Assembly: GCA_041920565.1 (NCBI GenBank)
Contig: JBHGXS010000132.1
Location: forward strand, 1-6,598
Origin: JAGHKQ01 sp041920565
GTDB taxonomy: Bacteria; Bacillota; Bacilli; Bacillales; Bacillaceae_G
DNA length: 6,598 nt
Direction of reading: 5' to 3'
In this document: positions 1 through 5,361 of the stretch, in pieces
How the letters are laid out: each line of letters begins with the position of its first letter
Numbering within the stretch: the stretch's first letter is position 1
Notes under the pieces: model-generated
What the model saw: the letters and a program-made list of their open reading frames with translations, nothing else
The model's database searches: none
Told to the model about the DNA's origin: nothing
Made by a program: the position numbers and the translations under genes

Positions 1-528
1 CGCTCTTCCATCTCCTACGTTCCGCAGGATCATTTCTTGTTTTCTACCACAATTGCAGACAATATTGCGTTCGGGAAGGCGGATGCAGGCTATAAAAAAA
101 TTATTCGCGCCGCTCAAATCGCCAACATTCATGATGATATAACCAAGTTTCCGGATGGCTATGAAACAATTGTGGGAGAGCGCGGCGTGTCGTTATCAGG
201 CGGACAAAAACAGCGTATCTCCATCGCTCGTGCGATTTTAACGAATGCGGAAATATTAATTTTGGATGACTGTTTATCTGCGGTAGATGCAAAAACAGAA
301 GAACGTATTCTAACGGCCTTAAAAGAGGAGCGGCAAAACAAAACAACCATTATTACTGCTCATCGTCTCAGCTCCATCCAGCATGCCAATCTGATTTTAG
401 TCATTGACAACGGTCATATTATAGAGAGCGGCACGCATGAACAGTTGATGGAGAGCGAGGGCTGGTATAAAGACATGTATGAGCGCCAGCAGCTGGAGTC
501 GCTTGTCGAGCAAGGAGGTATTGCATGA
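1..528 (+). CDS. yheI: Heterodimeric ABC multidrug exporter, YheI/BmrC-type subunit (3' part only)
   Basis: This is the C-terminal 175 residues of an ABC exporter half-transporter. The reading frame is open from the first base, so the gene starts outside the window. What remains is the second half of the nucleotide-binding domain: the Q-loop (YVPQD, codons 6-10), a canonical signature LSGGQ (about codons 65-69), Walker B ILILDD (about 85-90), the D-loop SAVD and the switch histidine in AHRLSS. The residue after Walker B is Asp instead of the catalytic Glu. That is the known hallmark of the degenerate ATP site in heterodimeric exporters such as Bacillus YheI/YheH (BmrC/BmrD). The C-terminal GWY..MYERQQL resembles B. 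subtilis YheI as I remember it. Its stop overlaps the next start (ATGA), so the two subunits are probably translationally coupled. Substrates cannot be read from the sequence; the family exports drugs and other amphiphiles across the plasma membrane. Confidence 0.88.
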   Translation, partial: RSSISYVPQDHFLFSTTIADNIAFGKADAGYKKIIRAAQIANIHDDITKFPDGYETIVGERGVSLSGGQKQRISIARAILTNAEILILDDCLSAVDAKTEERILTALKEERQNKTTIITAHRLSSIQHANLILVIDNGHIIESGTHEQLMESEGWYKDMYERQQLESLVEQGGIA

Positions 529-2291
529 GTTCCGGTGAAAAGCGTCAAGATTTAAAAAGATTGCTATCCTATATGCGCCCATATAAGGGATCGCTCATAG
601 CGGCATTCCTCCTTTTAATAGGAGCGACTGCGGCTGAAATGGCAGGACCGATTATCATTAAATACTTTATCGATGAGCACCTAGTTCCAAGAGAATTTGA
701 CAAACAAGTGATTATTGGGTTGTTTATTGCCTACTTTGTCATCCATATTGCGAAGGTCATTTTAACGTATTTCAACTTGCTGCAATTTCAAAACATCGCT
801 TTTAAAATTGTGCAAGATATACGAGTGCAAGTGTATAAATATGTGCAAAGCTTATCGCTCGGCTTTTTTGAACGGACTCCCATCGGAAGCATCGTTTCCC
901 GGATCACGAATGATACCGAAGCGATAAAAGACTTTTTTGTGAGCGTATTATCCACTTTTGTAAAAAACATTGTGTTTTTAGTTGGAATTATGATTTCCAT
1001 GTTCATTTTAAATGTAAAGCTGGCGGCCTTTTGTTTAGTTTTGCTGCCGATTATTTATACCATCATGGCAGTGTACCGCAAGAAAAGCTCAGTATTTTAT
1101 GCGGAAATCCGCAGTCAGTTGAGCCAGCTCAATGCAAAGCTGAATGAATCTCTGCAAGGAATGAGCGTGATTCAAGTATTCAGGCAAGAGAGACGCCTCC
1201 GCAAAGAGTTTGAGAAAGTGAACGAGCGCCACTTCAAGGCTGGACGGAAAAATTTAAGCTTGGATGCCTTGTTCTTACGCCCGGCAACAGACTTAGTCTG
1301 TATGTTTGCATTGATTTTAATATTGAGTTTCTTTGGCATCGATGCTTTGAACAGTCCGGTTGAAATCGGAGTCATTTACGCCTTTGTCAGCTATGTTGAC
1401 CGATTCTTTGAGCCCGTCAACGAGATGATGATGAAGCTTTCTTTATTCCAGCAGGCCATTGTCTCTTCCTCCCGGGTTTTTGACTTGATGGATGAAAAAG
1501 ACTTGGCACCTCTGCAGCAAGGAGAAGGACAGCCGGTTATGACGGAAGGAGAAATCGAATTTAAAAATGTAACCTTTTCTTATGATGGAAAACGGGATGT
1601 TTTAAAAGATATTTCCTTTAAAGTAAAGCCGGGTCAAACAGTTGCCTTTGTCGGTCATACCGGAAGCGGAAAGAGCACCATCATGAACTTATTGATGCGT
1701 TTTTATGACATTCAAAAAGGGGAAATCCTCATTGACGGTGTAAATTTGCAAAAGTTTCAAGAAAAAGAGATTCGAAAAACTATCGGTCTTGTACTGCAGG
1801 ATGCCTTTCTTTTTGCAGGCACGGTGAAAAAAAACATCAGGATGTATGATGAAACGATTACGGATGAAGATATCGTTGAAGCAGCGAAGTTTGTGCAAGC
1901 AGACAGCTTCATTTCCCAACTTCCCGATGGTTACGATACAGAAGTAGTAGAGCGCGGTGCCTCGTTCTCAAGCGGGCAGCGTCAGCTGATTACGTTTGCG
2001 CGTACAATCGCGACAAATCCCAAAATACTTGTTTTAGATGAAGCGACCGCAAACATTGATACGGAAACGGAAGAAGCGATTCAAACTGCGTTGAACCGCA
2101 TGAGAGAAGGACGAACGACGATTGCCATTGCTCACCGTTTGTCTACCATTCAAGATTCGGATCAAATTTTTGTCCTTCATGACGGACGAATTGTTGAACA
2201 TGGAAATCACCAAGAACTGCTCGCCAAGCAAGGGTTATATTACAACATGTATTTACTGCAAAACAAAGGAGGCCTCCAAAAAGCCTTGTAA
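525..2291 (+). CDS. yheH: Heterodimeric ABC multidrug exporter, YheH/BmrD-type subunit
   Basis: A complete 588-residue half-transporter. An N-terminal six-helix membrane domain (about residues 20-310) contains the conserved cytoplasmic stretch SRITNDTEAIKDFF (125-138). The ATPase domain follows (about 343-575): Walker A GHTGSGKST (377-385), Q-loop Gln425, signature FSSGQ (481-485), Walker B ILVLDE with catalytic Glu506, and switch His537. The signature departs from LSGGQ while the catalytic Glu is intact. This is the mirror image of its partner and fits one degenerate and one active ATP site per heterodimer. The start is the ATG at 525, preceded by AAGGAGGT at 512-519 and overlapping the upstream stop. 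B. subtilis YheH (about 673 residues) has, as I recall, an extra extracellular segment between the first two helices; here helix 1 is followed closely by helix 2 (IDEHLVPREFDKQV linker), which explains the shorter length. A YfiC- or YknV-like assignment is less likely but possible. Confidence 0.9.
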   Translation: MSSGEKRQDLKRLLSYMRPYKGSLIAAFLLLIGATAAEMAGPIIIKYFIDEHLVPREFDKQVIIGLFIAYFVIHIAKVILTYFNLLQFQNIAFKIVQDIRVQVYKYVQSLSLGFFERTPIGSIVSRITNDTEAIKDFFVSVLSTFVKNIVFLVGIMISMFILNVKLAAFCLVLLPIIYTIMAVYRKKSSVFYAEIRSQLSQLNAKLNESLQGMSVIQVFRQERRLRKEFEKVNERHFKAGRKNLSLDALFLRPATDLVCMFALILILSFFGIDALNSPVEIGVIYAFVSYVDRFFEPVNEMMMKLSLFQQAIVSSSRVFDLMDEKDLAPLQQGEGQPVMTEGEIEFKNVTFSYDGKRDVLKDISFKVKPGQTVAFVGHTGSGKSTIMNLLMRFYDIQKGEILIDGVNLQKFQEKEIRKTIGLVLQDAFLFAGTVKKNIRMYDETITDEDIVEAAKFVQADSFISQLPDGYDTEVVERGASFSSGQRQLITFARTIATNPKILVLDEATANIDTETEEAIQTALNRMREGRTTIAIAHRLSTIQDSDQIFVLHDGRIVEHGNHQELLAKQGLYYNMYLLQNKGGLQKAL

Positions 2292-2326
2292 TATCAAGGC
2301 CTTTGAAGGCCCCTTCTTTATTTTTT
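2283..2326 (+). terminator. Intrinsic terminator of the ABC exporter operon
   Basis: Two mutually exclusive hairpins sit at the end of yheH. GCCTTG (2283-2288) pairs with CAAGGC (2295-2300) across the stop codon, and GGCCT (2298-2302) pairs with AGGCC (2307-2311) with a TTGA loop. The second is followed by a T-rich tract (about 2314-2326), as expected for Rho-independent termination. The two hairpins share bases 2298-2300, so only one can form at a time. Confidence 0.72.
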
Positions 2327-2371
2327 AGGTGGCATCTACAAATGTGTCAATTTTTATTTCAAAGTAAGTTT

Positions 2372-2398
2372 ATAAAAAGGATTTTCACCATAAAATCC
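2372..2398 (-). terminator. Weak minus-strand terminator-like hairpin
   Basis: GGATTTT (2379-2385) and AAAATCC (2392-2398) form a perfect 7-bp stem with a 6-base loop. Read on the minus strand, the stem is followed by TTTTTAT, so it could end a transcript entering from the right. The stem is AT-rich and no minus-strand gene is visible upstream of it, so the call is tentative. Confidence 0.25.
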
Positions 2399-2470
2399 GA
2401 ATACCCAAATTGGAAAGACCAATGATAACATTGAAATTGCAAGACGCTTTAAATGCAGGAACATGAATGG

Positions 2471-2502
2471 TATGAGAAGAACTCATAAAACAAACTTTGT
2501 TT
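2471..2502. repeat. Two adjacent inverted repeats
   Basis: TATGAG (2471-2476) pairs with CTCATA (2482-2487). Immediately after it comes AAACAAA C TTTGTTT (2488-2502), a palindrome with a single-base centre. They lie about 120 bases upstream of the promoter at 2618. They could be protein-binding sites or just AT-rich chance; no function can be assigned. Confidence 0.35.
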
Positions 2503-2617
2503 AAGACGAGTTGCCTTACAAAAAATAAATATTTATTGAATAAAAAAACTATCCAACCTTTATTTGAGTGACTTCCGATTACATCCGCAACTAGGGGTTT
2601 ATGTGTTTGAAAATAGT

Positions 2618-2646
2618 TTGAATAATCCGATATTTAGTTGTATAAT
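2618..2646 (+). promoter_or_regulatory. Sigma-A promoter of the decayed lipid-catabolism operon
   Basis: A -35 element TTGAAT (2618-2623; one mismatch to TTGACA) is followed by a 17-base spacer and a perfect -10 element TATAAT (2641-2646). The expected start site is near 2653. This falls at the edge of the palindromic operator, so the promoter is probably repressor-controlled. It is the best vegetative promoter in the window, although the genes directly behind it are broken. Confidence 0.82.
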
Positions 2647-2652
2647 GGCAAC

Positions 2653-2670
2653 ATACTAACCGGTCAGTAT
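2653..2670. promoter_or_regulatory. Palindromic operator, probably for a TetR-family repressor
   Basis: ATACTAACCGGTCAGTAT is an 18-bp inverted repeat with a single mismatched pair (9-bp arms, no spacer). It begins 7 bases after the -10 hexamer and covers the predicted start site, a classic repression position. Size, symmetry and the CCGG centre resemble operators of TetR-family regulators, which often control fatty-acid and acyl-CoA catabolic operons in Bacillaceae. The regulator itself is not in the window, and the family assignment is inference. Confidence 0.7.
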
Positions 2671-2694
2671 CTAGGCGGGATAGGAGGAGAATTG

Positions 2695-2772
2695 ATGAAT
2701 TTTGAATACAGCGAAAAGGTAAAAAACTTACAAAAACGTTTGTTTCAAATTAAGGGAGATGTTGTTTTTTAA
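2695..2772 (+). pseudogene. Acyl-CoA dehydrogenase remnant (N-terminal 25 codons)
   Basis: A 25-codon reading frame begins at an ATG with a strong ribosome site (AGGAGG, 2682-2687, 7 bases away). It starts MNFEYSEKVKNLQKRL, which matches the usual N-terminus of bacterial acyl-CoA dehydrogenases of the ACAD10/11-like group (MDF.YS.KV..LQ.RL). The similarity fades after about residue 18, and a stop follows at 2770-2772. An intact enzyme would be about 400 residues and would oxidise acyl-CoA to enoyl-CoA with FAD. Everything after the first helix is gone, so this is a deletion remnant. The intact start signals mean the short peptide could still be made. It lies directly behind the operator. Confidence 0.68.
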
Positions 2773-2823
2773 ACGGGTTGATCAATTTAGAACGTAAAAA
2801 TGATTCTTAAGAGGTGAAGGAAT

Positions 2824-2912
2824 ATGAAGCTCGAGGAAAAGTTGCAATCGTAACAGGCGGATGATGGGGAATTGGTCGTGCCGCCTCTTGTCTTATCTGT
2901 TGGAAGTGTTGA
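2824..2912 (+). pseudogene. Short-chain dehydrogenase/reductase remnant (N-terminal Rossmann motif)
   Basis: An ATG at 2824 follows AGGTGA (2812-2817). Its first codons read MKLE; the frame then shifts by a missing base near 2836, and the next frame gives KVAIVTGG-stop-WGIGRAAS. This is the beginning of a short-chain dehydrogenase, with the nucleotide-binding TGxxxGIG motif interrupted by TGA at 2862-2864. The original probably read MKLEGKVAIVTGGxSGIGRAAS. Nothing recognisable follows the motif, and the frame ends at TGA 2910-2912. An intact family member is about 250 residues and oxidises or reduces hydroxyacyl or similar substrates with NAD(P). With one frameshift, one nonsense codon and most of the gene missing, it cannot make an enzyme. 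Confidence 0.68.
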
Positions 2913-2961
2913 GAGGGGCAACGTTGTGAAGGGAAATTTGTAAAACAAAGCATTTTTTTAG

Positions 2962-3084
2962 TTTGGAGAGTACACTTGTAGTTTACTGCGAACTGTTCAA
3001 GAAATAAGAAATAACCTCAGACAACTAGGTATGCAGAAAGGGAAAAATACATCTCATTCACTTCGATTGAATGATGCAGCATAG
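2962..3084 (+). pseudogene. AMP-forming acyl-CoA synthetase remnant (N-terminal fragment)
   Basis: An open stretch without a start codon begins FGEYTCSLLRTVQEI and continues with LRQLGMQKGK and LRLNDAA before a TAG at 3082-3084. This matches the N-terminal block of AMP-binding acyl-CoA synthetases: TY.ELL..V....N.LR.LGV.KGD.V.LRL.D.PE. The usual GDRV has become GKNT, a sign of drift. An intact enzyme (500-600 residues) activates a carboxylic acid with ATP and CoA. Its place between acyl-CoA dehydrogenase and oxidoreductase sequences fits a lipid or aromatic-acid catabolic operon. The match is short and judged by eye; acyl, benzoate or related ligases cannot be told apart. Confidence 0.55.
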
Positions 3085-3133
3085 GGAAAACCATCAATAA
3101 TTTATATATTGTAAAAAGAGGAGATGAAATATT

Positions 3134-4108
3134 ATGAAAGCCATTCAATTTCATGAGTATGGAAAACCAGAAGTGTTACAAGTAGTAGATGTACCAATAC
3201 CATCAGTACAACCAGGTGGTGTACTGGTGCAAGTGAAGGCAGCTGGTGTGAATTTTGCGGACACAGCTCGCCGATATGGTAAATATTTAGCAAAAACGCC
3301 TCTTCCATATATCCCGGGAGCGGAAGTGGCTGGTGTAATCGCAGAGGTTTCACCTGAAGTAACCGATTTTAAAGTAGGAGATCGTGTGGTTGCATTAACG
3401 GAGGATGGGGGGTACGCAGAGTTTATAGCCCTTCATGAGTCGCAGCTCGTCCGGATACCTGATCATGTGGATTTTAATCAAGCGGCAGCCATCTTGGGGC
3501 AAGGACTTTCCGCTTATCACATCTTAAAAACATCAGGACAAATGACTCAAGGTGAATCCGTTTTAGTTCATGCTGCAGCAGGCGGAGTAGGAACATTAGC
3601 TGTCCAGTTAGCTAAAATCATGGGAGCAGGCACAGTAATTGCCACGGCTAGCAACTCTAAAAAACTGGATCTTGCTTATGCTCTAGGCGCTGATGTAGGG
3701 ATTAATTATACAGAAGAAAATTGGCATAAACAAGTGTTATCTAACACAGGAGGGAAAGGTGTAGATATCATTCTCGAGATGGTAGGTGGGGATATTTTTA
3801 AGAAAAGTTTGAAATGTTTGGCTACAAACGGGCGACTTGTCATATACGGTCGGGCTGGTGGTCAAGAGACGCAGTTCGATCCAGCTGTGCTTATGCAGCG
3901 AAGTATTAGTGTAGTAGGTTTCTGGTTAGTGCATATTATCAAGAACCCTACGTTATATAAAGAAAGTGTGAAAGAGTTACTGAATTATATAGGTGAAGGG
4001 AAATTAAAATTAATAATTGGTGAATCTTTGCCGTTGGAAGAAGCTAAAAAGGCTCATGAACTCCTAGAAGGCCGTCAGACCACTGGAAAGCTTGTTTTAA
4101 ACCCGTAA
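3134..4108 (+). CDS. NADPH:quinone oxidoreductase-like protein (zinc-free MDR family)
   Basis: A complete 324-residue medium-chain dehydrogenase/reductase of the quinone oxidoreductase (zeta-crystallin) branch. Visible landmarks are an N-terminal catalytic GroES-like domain with GVNFADTARR.G (about 38-49), PGAEVAGVI (61-69) and VGDRV (81-85). The Rossmann domain carries AAAGGVG (147-153) followed by a Gln, which binds NADPH, then LGADVGINY (184-192) and GKGVDIILEMVGG (207-219). It ends with the family-typical GRQTTGKLVLNP. The Cys/His ligands of zinc alcohol dehydrogenases are absent. Such enzymes reduce quinones or enoyl-type alpha,beta-unsaturated carbonyls in the cytoplasm; the true substrate is unknown. 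The start has GAGGAGA at 3118-3124. No clear promoter lies just upstream, so expression probably comes from the operator-controlled promoter at 2618, reading through about 480 bases of remnants. It is the only intact gene of that former operon. Confidence 0.9.
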   Translation: MKAIQFHEYGKPEVLQVVDVPIPSVQPGGVLVQVKAAGVNFADTARRYGKYLAKTPLPYIPGAEVAGVIAEVSPEVTDFKVGDRVVALTEDGGYAEFIALHESQLVRIPDHVDFNQAAAILGQGLSAYHILKTSGQMTQGESVLVHAAAGGVGTLAVQLAKIMGAGTVIATASNSKKLDLAYALGADVGINYTEENWHKQVLSNTGGKGVDIILEMVGGDIFKKSLKCLATNGRLVIYGRAGGQETQFDPAVLMQRSISVVGFWLVHIIKNPTLYKESVKELLNYIGEGKLKLIIGESLPLEEAKKAHELLEGRQTTGKLVLNP

Positions 4109-4305
4109 AAGGGCTAGAAGAGGATTTGAAAACAAATGATCATCATGAACTAGAATGGCAGGAAGCATCATGGGAAGAATCCTTCGTCGAAGGAAGGAAA
4201 GGGCTCTGGTTGATTATAGAAGAGCATGGTAAGAATGCGGTCAGGAGTTATTTAGGAACCCCCAGCGTCTGCAATTTTGTCGTACCTTTATGGTTCGTCA
4301 GATGA
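4108..4305 (+). pseudogene. Molybdopterin oxidoreductase remnant (internal N-terminal fragment)
   Basis: Beginning at the last base of the quinone reductase stop codon, and in a different frame, 65 codons are open to TGA at 4303-4305. They contain KGLEEDLKTND, then ASWEES, WLIIEEHGKNAVRSYLGT and PSVCNFV. This follows the pattern of formate dehydrogenase/nitrate reductase-type molybdopterin enzymes just after the [4Fe-4S] cysteines: (CP)KG.AL.DL.TD..R, ISWEEA, I..EHG.DAV..YLGNP..HN. An intact protein is 600-800 residues and handles two-electron redox reactions with a molybdopterin guanine dinucleotide cofactor. The cysteine region before it and everything after about 65 codons are missing, and it has no start codon or ribosome site. 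The identification is by motif pattern only. Confidence 0.6.
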
Positions 4306-4702
4306 AAATTATGTCGAAAATGGATCTGTATTTGTAGCTTTTAGATCGCATATGAATCACGTATTGTATTCTTTGTTATGTCTAAATCATGGAAGTTGAA
4401 TGATAATATGGATTCAATTCACGAATTCATGGATACTGGTATTTTTAATCACAATGATAAAGGACGTTTTATAGGAGCATATTTTTTCAACATTGAAGAC
4501 ATTAAACCATTTATGGAATCAAATAGATTTGATAGGTTCTACGAATATTGGAATTGCTTTAAACGAAGGACATGGGGGTTATCGGAAAGAAAAAGGGGAA
4601 AACGAATATTCTAAATTGCTTAACTTCCTAATAAAAACCTCAAAAGAACAAACTGCTTTAGGTATGTTATCTTATCTTCTTTGTATTGATCGGAGGAAAT
4701 AA
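4286..4702 (+). pseudogene. Class I SAM-dependent methyltransferase, C-terminal part with two frameshifts
   Basis: Three overlapping frames give one protein-like sequence. Frame 2 (about 4286-4380) reads YGSSDENYVENGSVFVAF, similar to the GG.VFVAF strand of class I methyltransferases. Frame 1 (4378-about 4525) continues SWKLNDNMDSIHEFMDTG, then GRFIGAYFFNIEDIKPFMES. Frame 2 (about 4520-4702) finishes IDLIGSTNIGIALNEGH and LGMLSYLLCIDRRK. The order AYF....EIKP.ME..GFE..DL.GS and an ending like LG.S.HLLYIGRK are typical of the C-terminal half of these enzymes. The SAM-binding N-terminal half (with the GxGxG motif) is absent. The two shifts are opposite and restore the frame. No ribosome site precedes the ATG at 4378. 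Methyl acceptor unknown. The frameshifts could be sequencing errors, but the missing N-terminus argues for a real pseudogene. Confidence 0.6.
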
Positions 4703-4741
4703 AAACCAAAAATATAACCTATTTTCTTTTTGTGATTGGCT

Positions 4742-4749
4742 GATTAGGT
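4742..4749 (+). promoter_or_regulatory. Possible GerE-binding box
   Basis: GATTAGGT fits the core RWWTRGGY of the GerE consensus and lies about 45-55 bases upstream of the start predicted from the sigma-K promoter. GerE modulates many sigma-K genes. Eight degenerate positions are easily met by chance, so this is only a suggestion. Confidence 0.25.
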
Positions 4750-4759
4750 AAAAGCTTTT

Positions 4760-4787
4760 AACATTTTTATGTGACGCTCATATAGTA
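4760..4787 (+). promoter_or_regulatory. Candidate sigma-K (late mother-cell) promoter
   Basis: AACA at 4760-4763 and CATATAGTA at 4779-4787 match the sigma-K consensus (mACm, then CATAnnnTA) with 16 bases between AC and CATA, which is the expected spacing. Sigma-K acts in the mother cell late in sporulation, when coat proteins and the gerP genes are made, so it suits the downstream GerPA/GerPF-family gene. The weak point is the distance of about 165 bases to the ATG. GATACTA at 4898-4904, nearer the gene, resembles a sigma-G -10 element but lacks a correctly spaced -35. Confidence 0.5.
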
Positions 4788-4956
4788 TATCAAGTACTAA
4801 AATGGTGAACTTAGCTTTTGCAAATGACGCTCCTTCAGCTTATTTTCATATTTGTCTAAAAGTGAACCATTGATATGAATGGAACGAAGCAATAATGATA
4901 CTAGCATTCAATGAGTTGAATAAAGAATTTTACGAATAGGTGCGGAGGAAAATTCA

Positions 4957-5199
4957 ATGCCATTTGCCATAAATATTTTCAACATTCAGGTTAACGGTAT
5001 ATCAAAGAACGGGAACGTAGACGTTGGTACAAACATCCAGAACAGTCATACTGCTAACAGCAAATCAGTAGGGGCTTGTTTTGCATTAGGTAATTTTTCA
5101 ATTGCTAACAGTTTTGCGGTTAACACATATATTGATCCTGACGTCAGCGACCAAGACCAAATCGCCAACCCTTCTGCTCCGGTAGCAACTACAGTATAA
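4957..5199 (+). CDS. Spore germination protein, GerPA/GerPF family
   Basis: A complete 80-residue protein. The stretch NSHTANSKSVGACFALGNFS (29-48), followed by VNTYIDPDVSDQDQI (55-69), is the family signature of GerPA/GerPF-like proteins. B. subtilis GerPF ends with a similar NTFDPDVADQNQI, and small relatives such as YpzD belong to the same family. There is no signal peptide or membrane helix. GerP proteins are made in the mother cell and help germinants pass the spore coat to reach the inner-membrane receptors; whether this stand-alone paralogue does the same is inference. The start is fixed by GGAGG at 4944-4948, 8 bases before the ATG. A candidate sigma-K promoter lies upstream and a strong terminator downstream, so it appears to be a single-gene unit. 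The other five gerP genes are not here, so it is an orphan copy, not the gerPABCDEF operon. Confidence 0.85.
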   Translation: MPFAINIFNIQVNGISKNGNVDVGTNIQNSHTANSKSVGACFALGNFSIANSFAVNTYIDPDVSDQDQIANPSAPVATTV

Positions 5200-5248
5200 G
5201 GCTTTGAATTTACAGCATTTGTTGCCGGGGAAAAAGCAGTACGTAAAG

Positions 5249-5283
5249 CCGCTTCCTTTTAGGAAGGCGGTTTTTAATTTTTT
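5249..5283 (+). terminator. Intrinsic terminator of the spore-protein gene
   Basis: CCGCTTCC (5249-5256), loop TTTTA, and GGAAGGCGG (5262-5270) form a GC-rich stem with one bulged G. The T-rich tail TTTTTAATTTTTT follows at once (5271-5283). This is a classic Rho-independent terminator, about 50 bases after the stop codon at 5197-5199. Confidence 0.88.
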
Positions 5284-5361
5284 GAAAAATGGAAAAATTA
5301 AGAATGATAGAATTCGTGAAATTGTGTTTGAATACATACAAGCATGGGCTTCTGACGATAC

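Larger units (their letters stand above)
2327..2617. other. Gene-free AT-rich stretch with short inverted repeats
   Basis: I see no supportable coding sequence on either strand. Short open stretches, such as the one coding NIEIARRFKC near 2432-2461, are too brief and lack a ribosome binding site. Visible structures are a hairpin at 2379-2398, two adjacent inverted repeats at 2471-2487 and 2488-2502, and an AT-only palindrome AATAAATATTTATT at 2525-2538. It may be decayed sequence like the region that follows. Confidence 0.5.
4703..4941. other. Upstream region of the spore-protein gene
   Basis: No gene is visible here. It holds a candidate sigma-K promoter at 4760-4787, a GerE-like box at 4742-4749 and a perfect 12-bp palindrome TAAAAGCTTTTA at 4749-4760. 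A 23-codon frame at 4802-4873 has no ribosome site and resembles nothing I know. The region between the putative start site (about 4795) and the coding start forms an unusually long leader of about 160 bases. Confidence 0.5.

Noticed and set aside
37..528. A separate ABC ATPase gene starting at the TTG at 37
   Set aside because: The frame is open to base 1 and the preceding codons encode the Q-loop residues, so 37 is internal to a larger gene.
2122..2328. 68-codon frame overlapping the end of yheH
   Set aside because: It lies in another frame of a clear ABC ATPase gene, runs into the terminator, and has no ribosome site.
2525..2538. AT-only palindrome AATAAATATTTATT as a regulator box (for example Fur-like)
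   Set aside because: It lacks the GATAATGATAATCATTATC pattern and is likely by chance in AT-rich sequence.
3132..3353. Minus-strand frame opposite the quinone reductase start
   Set aside because: It is the antisense shadow of a well-supported gene; the same holds for the other minus-strand frames, including 5944-6168 opposite ccdA.
4749..4760. TAAAAGCTTTTA as a terminator of the methyltransferase gene
   Set aside because: The stem has only one GC pair at each side of the centre with no room for a loop, and no clean T-tract follows.
4802..4873. 23-codon frame upstream of the spore gene
   Set aside because: No Shine-Dalgarno sequence, no recognisable motif; expected by chance in this composition.
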